Shown here: piece after piece, positions 1 to 6,257 of the stretch
Position numbering within the stretch: position 1 is the first letter of the stretch
Layout of the letters: every line of letters begins with the position of its first letter
DNA from: Anaerolineales bacterium
GTDB lineage: Bacteria; Chloroflexota; Anaerolineae; Anaerolineales; JABWBV01
Assembly (NCBI GenBank): GCA_027019845.1
Contig: JALUWE010000425.1
Location: 1 to 8,075 of the forward strand
Direction: 5' to 3'
Length of the DNA: 8,075 nt
Notes under the pieces: generated by a model
Told to the model about the DNA's origin: nothing
The model's input: only the letters and a program-made list of their open reading frames with translations
The model's database searches: none
Position numbers and translations under genes: made by a program

Positions 1-984
1 TTCCGGTCATGGGGCGGGTGGGACCGGGCGCGCCTGCGCCTGGCAGGCGGGGTGGCCCTGAGCGCGGCGGCGTTGTACCTGTCGTTGCGCGGCCTCCCGC
101 TGGAGGAGGTGTGGGCGTTGGCGAGCCGCGTTGACTTACGCTTCGTGCTCCTTGCGCTGGGGAGCGTGTGTTTGAACAACGTGAGCAAAGCATTTCGCTG
201 GCGGGTGCTGATCGGCAAACCGGGCCGCGACCTGGCATTTTCCAGGCTGCTGGGTTGGTTCCTCGCAGGGCAACTGCTGAACGCCGCGTTCCCAGCCCGG
301 GTGGGGGACTTGAGCCGCGCCTACGCAGCCGGTAACGCCAGCACGGGAAGCGCATTCGCCCTCGGCACGATCCTGATAGAAAAGATTTTTGACGCCATCG
401 CCTATGCTGCCTTGTTTTTGGCCTTGTTGATCCTGATGCCCCTTCCCGACTGGGTGCGCGGCCCGGGTCTCTCGCTGACCTTTGCCGCGCTGCTGCTCGC
501 TGGCGGGTTGGTGGCGTTGGCTTTCTCTCCGGTGTTTTTCGAGAGCCAGCTCTCACGCTTTGCGCGTGCGCTGCTGCGCCCCGCGGCTCACAAAATCGTG
601 CGACACGTTCAGCGCGCTATGGACAGCCTGACCGTACTGCGCAACCGCCGCGGGCTGGCAGCAGCGATATTTTGGACCGCCTTGATCTGGGGCACAGCCA
701 TCCTGAACAACTACCTGGTTTTGCGGGCGTTGGAGATGCTCCTGCCCTTTACCGCCGCCGCGCTCCTGCTGCTCGCGCTGCAAGCGGGCATTTCCTTCGC
801 CGCGCTGCCGGGGGCGATTGGGGTGTTCGAATATCTTTGTATTCTGACGCTGGCTGTTTTCGGAGTGCCGCGCGCGTTGGCGTTCGGTTACGGTGTTTTG
901 CTGCACGTGGTGGTTTTTTTGCCGCTGATCCTTGGCGGCTTGCTGGCGTTGGGAGGTGGAATCGCGAATCGTGAATACTTGTGA
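1..984 (+). CDS. LPG-synthase-TM/flippase-like (UPF0104, AglD/YbhN-type) membrane protein, 5' truncated
   Basis: The reading frame is open from base 1 with no stop, and the first possible start (GTG at 52) falls inside the first membrane helix. The true start therefore probably lies just before the window. Numbering from the GTG, the protein has about 8 hydrophobic segments (roughly 1-12, 31-47, 64-82, 104-130, 141-160, 203-226, 233-255, 258-300). Family signatures are visible: KAFRWRVLI (47-54), PARVGDLSRAY (81-91), the EKIFD motif (110-114) and LPGAIGVFEY (252-261). These match the LPG_synthase_TM family, integral membrane proteins related to the transmembrane part of MprF and to AglD. Members near glycosyltransferases are often taken to be lipid-linked-substrate flippases or accessory proteins, but the substrate cannot be read here. 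No MprF-type soluble synthase domain follows. The 3' end overlaps the next gene by 14 bases, which suggests one transcript. Confidence 0.88.
   Translation, partial: FRSWGGWDRARLRLAGGVALSAAALYLSLRGLPLEEVWALASRVDLRFVLLALGSVCLNNVSKAFRWRVLIGKPGRDLAFSRLLGWFLAGQLLNAAFPARVGDLSRAYAAGNASTGSAFALGTILIEKIFDAIAYAALFLALLILMPLPDWVRGPGLSLTFAALLLAGGLVALAFSPVFFESQLSRFARALLRPAAHKIVRHVQRAMDSLTVLRNRRGLAAAIFWTALIWGTAILNNYLVLRALEMLLPFTAAALLLLALQAGISFAALPGAIGVFEYLCILTLAVFGVPRALAFGYGVLLHVVVFLPLILGGLLALGGGIANREYL
951..958 (+). promoter_or_regulatory. Ribosome binding site deciding the GTG start at 971
   Basis: GGGAGGTG lies inside the end of the preceding gene, about 12 bases before GTG 971. It is the only purine-rich Shine-Dalgarno-like match near the start of the WecG-like gene. 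It favours GTG 971 over the in-frame TTG at 932, which would add 13 residues that do not resemble the family N-terminus. The spacing is slightly long. Confidence 0.55.
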
Positions 985-1762
985 ACTGTTCGGCATTCCG
1001 CTGGCCCTGATCGACCGGGAGGGGCTGCTCGAGGTAGTTGGCGATTGGATTACGGAACCCGGATCGCGCCTGCCCCCCGCTCCGCGTCTGATCTCGTATG
1101 TCAACACGCATTGTCTCAACCTTGCCCATCAAGATGAGGCATACCGCGGCGTTCTCGCCTCGTTCGATCTGGTGTACGCGGACGGCCTCGGGGCGGTGTG
1201 GGCTGCCCAATGGCTGCACCGTGCCCGTCTGCACAAGCTGACCGGCGCGGATTGGGTGGGTGCGTTTTGCCGGCGCGCAGAACAGCATGGCTGGCGGGTT
1301 TACATCCTGGCAGGCGCGCCAGGGGTTGCCCAACAGGCGCGCATCCGCTTACGCCGCGCATATCCCGCGCTCGACATCGTGGGTGTTGGCGACGGTTTTT
1401 TTGCCCACAAGGACGAAGAAGAGGTTTTGCAAGAGATCGCCAGGCTGAGACCGGATATTCTGCTGGTTGGAATGGGGGTTCCCAAACAAGAAAAATGGAT
1501 CGCCTATCACCGCGACGGGCTTGCGGTTAAAATCTGTTGGGGCGTTGGGGCATTGTTTGATTATGTGGCCGGCATCGAGCCGCGCGCCCCGCGTTGGATG
1601 CGCAATCTGGGGCTGGAATGGCTGTGGCGCATGGGAGTTGATCCCGGCGGTAAATGGAAGCGTTATGCGTTGGGAATTCCGTGGTTTCTGGCGCGGGTCT
1701 GGCGGCGCAAGTACGAACAGTTATCCGCTTCACTCTTCAGAGAACAGAAAACCACGGAGTAA
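971..1762 (+). CDS. WecG/TagA/CpsF-family glycosyltransferase
   Basis: This 263-residue protein (from GTG 971) covers the whole WecG/TagA/CpsF family (GT26), inverting enzymes that move a sugar such as ManNAc or ManNAcA from UDP to an undecaprenyl-linked acceptor on the cytoplasmic membrane face. Visible motifs in order are YVNTHCLNLA (43-52), ADG (70-72, whose Asp71 fits the family's conserved active-site Asp), TGADW (91-95), a Rossmann-like RVYILAGAPGVA (109-120), DGFF (141-144), GMGVPKQEKWI (167-177), VGALFDYVAG (192-201) and the C-terminal RAPRWMRNLGLEWLWRM (205-221). The C-terminal appendage with Arg/Trp residues is typical and is thought to contact the membrane. Length is usual for the family. 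The donor and acceptor sugars cannot be deduced from sequence. It overlaps the upstream gene by 14 bases and precedes the phosphatase by 29 bases. Confidence 0.94.
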   Translation: MNTCELFGIPLALIDREGLLEVVGDWITEPGSRLPPAPRLISYVNTHCLNLAHQDEAYRGVLASFDLVYADGLGAVWAAQWLHRARLHKLTGADWVGAFCRRAEQHGWRVYILAGAPGVAQQARIRLRRAYPALDIVGVGDGFFAHKDEEEVLQEIARLRPDILLVGMGVPKQEKWIAYHRDGLAVKICWGVGALFDYVAGIEPRAPRWMRNLGLEWLWRMGVDPGGKWKRYALGIPWFLARVWRRKYEQLSASLFREQKTTE

Positions 1763-1791
1763 CCCAGGGTGTATGGAGAAAAGATTGAAAA

Positions 1792-2268
1792 ATGCCCGCC
1801 ATCTTGATGGTCTGTACAGCCAATATCTGCCGTTCCCCCATAGCCAGCGCGCTGCTCCAACGAAAGCTCCAACAACAGGGGATGAAACCGCGGCAGTGGC
1901 AGGTGGCCTCCGCGGGCACCTGGGCACAGGACGGCTTGCCGGCAGCCCCCAAAGTGCGGGAGCTGATGTCCCAACTGGGGATCAACCTCAACCGCCACCG
2001 CTCGCGGGGCGTCACCTCCGGCTTGTTGCAGGCCGCAGACCTGATTTTGACCATGGAGCAGGGGCATAAGGAGGCCCTGCAGAGCGAATTCCCCGAAATT
2101 GCCGGGCGGGTGTACCTGTTGAGCGAGATGGCGGGTGCAGCACACGACGTGCAAGACCCCATCGGGGGCACTACCGTTGATTTTCAGGACGCCATCCGGG
2201 AAATTTATCGTTTGATCGAGCAGGGGTTCGACAAAATCGTATCCCTGGCGCAAGCCAACCAGCGCTGA
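1792..2268 (+). CDS. Low-molecular-weight protein tyrosine phosphatase
   Basis: The 158-residue protein has the complete LMW-PTP signature at its N-terminus: VCTANICRSP (7-16), with nucleophile Cys8 and phosphate-binding Arg14. SAGTWAQDGLPA (40-51) is the conserved segment after beta-2. DVQDPIGG (119-126) carries the general acid, most likely Asp122. The position after DP, usually aromatic in the family, is Ile124 here. The enzyme dephosphorylates phosphotyrosine in the cytoplasm. Wzb/Etp relatives act on the tyrosine kinase that controls polysaccharide polymerisation, and that role fits the neighbours, although no kinase lies in this window. An ArsC-type arsenate reductase is unlikely given the surroundings and the lack of its extra cysteines. 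A GGAG at 1775-1778 lies 13 bases before ATG 1792. The stop overlaps the next start by one base (TGATG). Confidence 0.93.
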   Translation: MPAILMVCTANICRSPIASALLQRKLQQQGMKPRQWQVASAGTWAQDGLPAAPKVRELMSQLGINLNRHRSRGVTSGLLQAADLILTMEQGHKEALQSEFPEIAGRVYLLSEMAGAAHDVQDPIGGTTVDFQDAIREIYRLIEQGFDKIVSLAQANQR

Positions 2269-4235
2269 TGTCCTCCGTTGTGCCCACCCCTTTGCCGCTC
2301 GCGACTGCTCGAGGATTCGCCCGCTCCGAAGGATGGCTTTTGGCCGCCATCTTGCTGGCGGGGCTGGCACACGGCCTGCTGTACGTTCTCATCGTCCCTC
2401 CCTGGCAGCACTACGACGAGCCGTCCCACTTCGAGTATCTCGCGTTGCTGGCAAAAACCGGGCGGCTGCCCCGCGCGGGCGAGGTTGATCTGCCCCTTCG
2501 TCAGGCGATTTTCGACTCGATGGTGGCACACGACTTTTACCGCGGCCTCCCCCAGCCGGATCGGGCGCGTCTGGAACAGCCGGTGCTGGGCTTGCAGTAT
2601 TCCCAACTCGACGAGCCGCCGCTGTACTACCTGAGTGCGGTTTTGCCGGTTTGGCTGTTGAGAGAACAGGGGGTCACGACACAGATGTATGCCGCCAGGC
2701 TGGTATCGCTGGGGTGGCTTTTGCTCGCGCTGGCCGCAGTGTGGGGAACAACGCGCGAATTGACGCCTGCGGGCAGCCCGTTACGCGGTCTTGTGCCGCT
2801 CAGCGCGGCCCTGCTGCCGGGCTTTGTGGACGTGATGACCGCGGTCAACAACGATGTGGCCGCGGCCGCGGTGTTTTCCTTGTTTTTGTGGGGCAGCGTG
2901 CGCGTCTTGCAGCGCGGGCTTTCGCCAGGCGGGCTGGTATGGGTGTTGGGCAGTGCCGCGTTGTGTTACTGGGCCAAGAGCACGGTGCTGGCCGCGTTGC
3001 CGTTGAGCGTGTTGGTGATCGCGCTGGCCGCGGCGCGCGGCCGCTGGCAGCGCCCGATCCGTGCCGGGTTGCTGATCGCCGCGGTGTTGGGTCTGTTCGG
3101 GTTGTTCACATGGCAAGATGCGGCTTATTGGTATCGCAGTACGGATCAGCGCGAGGCTACCCGGCTGCGCACACCCCTTGCGCCCGTGGGGGACCACGCC
3201 CTGGTGCTGGACGCCAGCGCGGAGGTGCTCCCGACCTGGCTGCGCCCGCTGTTCCAGCCGCTGCCACCGGAGGCGGTCGCCAGCCTGCGCGGCCAGACCG
3301 TAACGATGGGGGTGTGGATGTGGGCGGCGCAGCCCGACGGGGCTGCCTCCCCCCTTGTTCTCCGCACTCCGATCCTGACGGATGGCAAGACAGCCTTTTT
3401 CCAAACCGTTTCCGTGGGCCAAACCCCGGCTTTTTACGCCTTCCGGGCCGACATACCCGCGGATGCCGGCCGCTTTTGGATCACCCTGGCGCCGTTAGGG
3501 AAAGAGACCGCAGAAGTGCGCGTTTTTTACGATGGATTTGTGCTGGCCGCGGGCGAATATCCGCTCGCGGTGCCGCCTGCGTTTTCCGGGACACAGGGGG
3601 AAGACGGCGTTTGGGGAGGGCGCGCTTTCCAAAACCTGGTGCGCAACCCGTCTGCGGAGCGGGTGTGGCCCTCGTTTCGTTCCCCGGTCGAGCGTTGGGG
3701 CGCGCGGTTGCTGCCCGACAACGCGCACCCTTCCATGCTCTTGTACTCCGTGCTCGACTCACAGGGGGCCGGTTGGTACTACCGGGCGACCGCGGCCAAT
3801 TTGTTCCAGACTTTTTGGGCCAGGTTCGGCTGGGGGCAGGTGCTGCTGATCGGCGCGGCTTCCTATTGGCTATTGGGGATCGTCACCGCGCTGGGCGCAC
3901 TTGGAAGCCTTCTTTTCGCACGGCAAATCGAGCGTTTGCGCGGCGATATGTTGGCGTTCCTGGTGCTCGTGCTGGGGGTAATGTGGGGCGCGGCGTTTTT
4001 ACGCGGCGCGATCTTCATTTTCGCTCCCAGGCCTTTCATTCCGGTTGCTCGCTACGCGTATCCCGCCATTGGGCCGTCCATTTTCTTGCTGTCTGTTGGC
4101 TGGTGCGGGCTGTTCGGTCTGGCGCGCAAATTCCGGATTCCACTTAAACTTCAGTATGTGGTATATTTGCTCGGCTTCCTGGTGTTGGATATCGTATCCA
4201 TTATCAGTATCTTGCGTTTTTACGAAAGGATATAA
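2268..4235 (+). CDS. GT-C/GT39-like membrane glycosyltransferase with large extracytoplasmic domain
   Basis: This 655-residue membrane protein has TM1 at about 23-43, followed by HYDEPSHFEYL (48-58), the acidic first-loop motif expected of GT-C enzymes (Asp50/Glu51). DEPPLYYL (115-122) matches the PPLYY motif of PMT/ArnT/DUF2142-like families, and VNNDVA (193-198) is another shared signature. Further helices lie near 142-162, 175-212, 223-251 and 263-282. Residues about 285-515 are soluble and beta-rich, with RGQTVTMGVWMWAA (341-354) and NLVRNPSAE (456-464) resembling carbohydrate-binding jelly-roll modules. Helices then resume (522-550, 560-583, 592-619, 628-650), including RPFIPVARYAYP (588-599). 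It likely transfers a sugar from a polyprenyl-phosphate donor outside the membrane; substrate unknown. ATG 2268 overlaps the phosphatase stop and no clear ribosome binding site is seen, so translation may depend on coupling. Exact family (GT39 or DUF2142) is uncertain. Confidence 0.85.
   Translation: MSSVVPTPLPLATARGFARSEGWLLAAILLAGLAHGLLYVLIVPPWQHYDEPSHFEYLALLAKTGRLPRAGEVDLPLRQAIFDSMVAHDFYRGLPQPDRARLEQPVLGLQYSQLDEPPLYYLSAVLPVWLLREQGVTTQMYAARLVSLGWLLLALAAVWGTTRELTPAGSPLRGLVPLSAALLPGFVDVMTAVNNDVAAAAVFSLFLWGSVRVLQRGLSPGGLVWVLGSAALCYWAKSTVLAALPLSVLVIALAAARGRWQRPIRAGLLIAAVLGLFGLFTWQDAAYWYRSTDQREATRLRTPLAPVGDHALVLDASAEVLPTWLRPLFQPLPPEAVASLRGQTVTMGVWMWAAQPDGAASPLVLRTPILTDGKTAFFQTVSVGQTPAFYAFRADIPADAGRFWITLAPLGKETAEVRVFYDGFVLAAGEYPLAVPPAFSGTQGEDGVWGGRAFQNLVRNPSAERVWPSFRSPVERWGARLLPDNAHPSMLLYSVLDSQGAGWYYRATAANLFQTFWARFGWGQVLLIGAASYWLLGIVTALGALGSLLFARQIERLRGDMLAFLVLVLGVMWGAAFLRGAIFIFAPRPFIPVARYAYPAIGPSIFLLSVGWCGLFGLARKFRIPLKLQYVVYLLGFLVLDIVSIISILRFYERI
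4225..4230 (+). promoter_or_regulatory. Ribosome binding site for the GTG start at 4239
   Basis: AAAGGA ends 8 bases before GTG 4239 and sits inside the last codons of the upstream membrane glycosyltransferase gene. An in-frame TAA at 4233-4235 excludes any earlier start, so this site and the GTG fix the beginning of the secreted hydrolase. Confidence 0.65.
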
Positions 4236-4238
4236 CCT

Positions 4239-5708
4239 GTGCGACCGGGGAAGAAAATCGTTGGACTGTTGTGCATCCTGTTTTTAGGGGGCTTTTTGCT
4301 CTCTACCAGCCACTCCCTCGCGGCGCGAGCCGGTTCTTACACGGTAAACCTGCCCGTGGTGGTCAACCGTTACCCGTTGCAAACCGTGTTTGGCACAGAA
4401 ATGAAGCCGATTTCGGACGAGAAGGGGCTGCAACAGATGGCGGATGCGGGCACATACTGGGTGCGCCGCAACGCGGTGCTCTGGTCGCAGGTCGAACCCG
4501 TTCAGGGAGGGGGATACGATTGGAGCGTGTTGGCCGGGCTGGAGGCCGAACTCCTTCTGGCGCGGCAGCACGGGATGGAGGTGATTCTGATCGTGCGGGG
4601 TGTACCCGACTGGGCGCGGGCCTCCCCCTACTACCAGTGCGGCCCGATTGACCCCGCCGCGCTGCCCGCTTTCGGAAATTTCATGCAAGCCCTGGTACAG
4701 CGCTATAGCCAGTCGCCCTACCGGGTCAAGTACTGGGAAATCTGGAACGAGCCGGACGTTTCCCCACAAGCTGTGCCCAACCCGAACGCCGCGTTCGGTT
4801 GTCTGGGAATCGAGAACGACCCCTATTACGGGGGCCGGGAGTACGCCGACATTCTCAAGGCGGTGTACCCCAAGATCAAGGCTGCCGATCCTGCCGCGCA
4901 GGTTCTGGTCGGCGGGCTGCTGCTCGACTGCGCCCCCAACGGCTCCCCCAATTGCACAACTGCTACATTCCTGGAGGGTATCCTGGTCAACAACGGCAAA
5001 GATTTCTTCGATGGCGTCAGCTTCCACGCGTATGATTACTACTCCACGGTGGTTGCGGGCCAATATGGTACGTATGGAAACCCCAATTGGAACAGCGGCT
5101 ACATAGGAACGCAAAAGTACGGCGATCTGAAACCGGTGCTGGTCGCCAAAGCCAATTATTTACAAAGTGTGCTGGCTGCCTACGGTGCAAACGACAAGTA
5201 TTTGCTCAACACAGAAACCGCGCTCCTCTGCGGCAGCATCGGTGACCCGCCTGGCGGCCCGGGCTGCGAATCGGACCCCGACTCGCCTTTCGAGACGCTC
5301 AAGGCCTCTTATGTGGCCCAGTCTTACGCGGCTGCGATGGGGGAGGGTTTGATCGGTAACCTCTGGTTCAGCCCGCTGGGGTGGCGCAATTCCGGCCTGC
5401 TCAACGAGGACCTGACCACACGGCCAGCGTATGACGCATTCGTTCTGGCGCGCAACACACTCAAGGACGCCACCTTCGTCCGCGAGGTCGATGAATTCGT
5501 AGCTACGGACCAGGTGTTTGGCTATGAATTTCAGGTGGAGGGCGGCACCATTTGGGTGCTGTGGTCGCTGGATGGCGCACCGCGCGACATCGATCTCCCC
5601 GGCATCCCGGCGGCTGCCTGGGACGCAGTGGGCAACCCCATCAGCGCAGGTACCGGCACGCTGAGCATCAGCCGTCTCAACACCGTCTATGTCCAGTGGA
5701 GCCCATAA
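4239..5708 (+). CDS. Secreted clan GH-A (GH39/PslG-like) glycoside hydrolase
   Basis: The 489-residue protein begins with a signal peptide: Lys5-Lys6, a hydrophobic core to about 22, and a possible AxA cleavage site at 29-31. SYTVNLPVVVNRYP (33-46) follows and recalls the 'LPLV' segment common in exported Anaerolineae proteins. The rest is one (beta/alpha)8-type domain: RRNA (76-79) on an early strand, VILIVRGVPDWA (115-126), YWEIWNEPDV (165-174) with Glu171 as proposed acid/base, SFHAYDYY (261-268) with His263, and LLNTET (322-327) with Glu326 as proposed nucleophile. This spacing fits retaining clan GH-A enzymes such as GH39 and PslG, which cuts the Psl exopolysaccharide. The C-terminal ~70 residues look like a small beta domain. 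Cys134, 188, 231, 239, 331 and 343 are shared with the downstream paralog. It likely acts outside the cell on the glycan made by its neighbours; substrate unknown. Confidence 0.9.
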   Translation: MRPGKKIVGLLCILFLGGFLLSTSHSLAARAGSYTVNLPVVVNRYPLQTVFGTEMKPISDEKGLQQMADAGTYWVRRNAVLWSQVEPVQGGGYDWSVLAGLEAELLLARQHGMEVILIVRGVPDWARASPYYQCGPIDPAALPAFGNFMQALVQRYSQSPYRVKYWEIWNEPDVSPQAVPNPNAAFGCLGIENDPYYGGREYADILKAVYPKIKAADPAAQVLVGGLLLDCAPNGSPNCTTATFLEGILVNNGKDFFDGVSFHAYDYYSTVVAGQYGTYGNPNWNSGYIGTQKYGDLKPVLVAKANYLQSVLAAYGANDKYLLNTETALLCGSIGDPPGGPGCESDPDSPFETLKASYVAQSYAAAMGEGLIGNLWFSPLGWRNSGLLNEDLTTRPAYDAFVLARNTLKDATFVREVDEFVATDQVFGYEFQVEGGTIWVLWSLDGAPRDIDLPGIPAAAWDAVGNPISAGTGTLSISRLNTVYVQWSP

Positions 5709-5813
5709 AAAAAATGGGTAGTGGTCACGGAGTAAGTGATGGTGGGGCAGGTTCGTTAACATTCGTCTTTTACTTACAGAGCTTACACAGATCGCAAAAG
5801 CGCACCCCCATCC
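5709..5813 (+). other. Intergenic stretch after the first hydrolase, no gene or terminator seen
   Basis: No convincing coding frame, promoter or T-tailed hairpin is visible. The stop codon of the upstream gene sits inside a small CCCAT / A-run / ATGGG hairpin (5702-5718) that has no following T tract, so termination here is not supported. The repeat array starts at 5814. Confidence 0.5.
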
Positions 5814-5847
5814 TGTCATTCTGAGGGAGCGCAGCGACCGAAGAATC
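5814..5847 (+). repeat. Inverted-repeat element, forward copy 1
   Basis: TGTCATTCTGAG at 5814-5825 and GAAGAATCT at 5840-5848 pair with the reverse copy at 5958-5986, giving 12 and 9 base pairs around an unequal internal loop. The inner sequence (GGAGCGCAGCGACC) differs from that of forward copy 2. Confidence 0.8.
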
Positions 5848-5863
5848 TAAGAGCGCAGCGACC

Positions 5864-5891
5864 GTCGGGGCGACCGGCCGGTCGCCCCGAC
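5864..5891. repeat. Perfect 28-base palindrome
   Basis: The arm GTCGGGGCGACCGG (5864-5877) is followed directly by its exact reverse complement (5878-5891), with no spacer. A 16-base piece of the right half (GCCGGTCGCCCCGACC) recurs at 5996-6011. A spacerless palindrome this long and GC-rich could extrude as a cruciform or be a mobile repeat core. Confidence 0.9.
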
Positions 5892-5956
5892 CTCCAAATA
5901 GCCACACCCCGGTCATCCGTCCCCCGTCCCCGGTCATCCGTCTCCCCCACCGTCGC

Positions 5957-6004
5957 CGAGATTCTTCGCTGTCGCTCAGAATGACACAAGCAACAGCCGG
6001 TCGC
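5957..6004 (+). repeat. 48-base direct repeat, copy 1 (contains reverse inverted-repeat element)
   Basis: It begins CGAGATTCTTCGC, runs through GTCGCTCAGAATGACACAAG and ends GCCGGTCGC. It is identical to 6105-6152 at all 48 positions, 148 bases apart. Bases 5958-5986 are the reverse partner of the element at 5814-5847. Confidence 0.9.
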
Positions 6005-6054
6005 CCCGACCGCCAATAACCACGCGCCGTCCCCCGTCCCCGGTCATCCGTCCC

Positions 6055-6090
6055 CGGTCATTCTGAGGGCACGCAGTGCCCGAAGAATCC
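6055..6090 (+). repeat. Inverted-repeat element, forward copy 2, with internal hairpin
   Basis: TCATTCTGAG (6058-6067) and GAAGAATC (6082-6089) pair with the reverse copy at 6106-6134. Between them GGGCAC-GCA-GTGCCC (6067-6081) is itself a perfect 6-base-pair hairpin with a 3-base loop. The whole pair is compact, with only about 16 bases between the arms. Confidence 0.8.
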
Positions 6091-6104
6091 CCCCCCATCG
6101 CAAG

Positions 6105-6152
6105 CGAGATTCTTCGCTGTCGCTCAGAATGACACAAGCAACAGCCGGTCGC
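6105..6152 (+). repeat. 48-base direct repeat, copy 2
   Basis: Exact copy of 5957-6004. Copy 1 continues into CCCGACC (the half palindrome). This copy instead continues, right after GCCGGTCGC, into TCAGAATGACAC, which starts the 29-base tandem units. The switch happens at the shared GGTCGC. Confidence 0.9.
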
Positions 6153-6199
6153 TCAGAATGACACAGGTAACAGCCGGTCGCTCAGCATGACACAGGTAA
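6142..6199 (+). repeat. Tandem 29-base repeat, two units plus a degenerate third
   Basis: Units at 6142-6170 and 6171-6199 each start CAGCCGGTCGCTCAG and end GACACAGGTAA, and differ at a single base (A or C at position 16). A more diverged unit precedes them at 6113-6141, sharing GTCGCTCAGAATGACACA. No spacers are present, so this is not a CRISPR array. Confidence 0.88.
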
Positions 6200-6257
6200 C
6201 AACAGGCGTAAACTGCGTAACTTCTGTCACTTACTTACCAGCAGCCACTAGCAAAAA
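6200..6257 (+). other. Leader region before the lipoprotein hydrolase
   Basis: These 58 bases are less GC-rich than the array and lead to ATG 6258. No clear Shine-Dalgarno sequence (the bases just before the ATG are CTAGCAAAAA) and no convincing -35/-10 pair could be recognised. Transcription may come from a weak promoter here or by read-through from the upstream operon. Confidence 0.35.

Larger units (their letters stand above)
5814..6199. repeat. Nested palindromic and direct repeat array between the paralogous hydrolases
   Basis: Nearly the whole stretch consists of repeated modules. Two copies of an ATTCTGAG...GAAGAATC element (5814-5847 and 6056-6089) face two reverse copies (5958-5986 and 6106-6134), so each pair can form a large stem. 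A perfect palindrome lies at 5864-5891. A segment from 5877 to 5942 recurs, with small changes, at 5996-6052. A 48-base segment at 5957-6004 recurs exactly at 6105-6152. A 29-base unit is tandemly duplicated at 6142-6199. Elements like the ATTCTGAG/GAAGAATC one are known as dispersed intergenic repeats in many bacterial genomes, Chloroflexota included. No open frame here looks like a gene. Function, if any, is unknown: transcript-end structure, mRNA stabilisation or plain repeat expansion are all possible. Confidence 0.88.

Noticed and set aside
553..1119. Long reverse-strand open frames opposite the first two genes (553-1119, 749-1333)
   Set aside because: They lie wholly opposite well-supported family genes, have low-complexity Arg/Gln-rich translations and no recognisable motifs. 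High-GC coding DNA often leaves such antisense frames open.
2651..4147. 498-codon + strand frame inside the GT-C gene
   Set aside because: It is a +1-type shadow of the membrane protein gene, rich in Arg/Gly/Ala with no hydrophobic pattern or motifs. The overlapping frame has clear GT-C motifs and helices.
4284..5114. 276-codon reverse frame opposite the first hydrolase, and the similar one at 6231-7151 opposite the second
   Set aside because: The two antisense translations resemble each other only because the sense genes are paralogs. Neither has family motifs.
5816..6016. 66-codon reverse-strand frame in the repeat array
   Set aside because: Its translation (SERQRRIS, GRPAGRPDG) is the direct reading of the repeat elements, not a conserved protein.
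6113..6199. Possible CRISPR array
   Set aside because: The 29-base units are directly adjacent with no spacers and no cas genes are nearby.
5731..6235. 9-base inverted repeat AGTAAGTGA / TCACTTACT bracketing the repeat array
   Set aside because: About one such match is expected by chance in ~550 bases, and no target duplication or transposase accompanies it.
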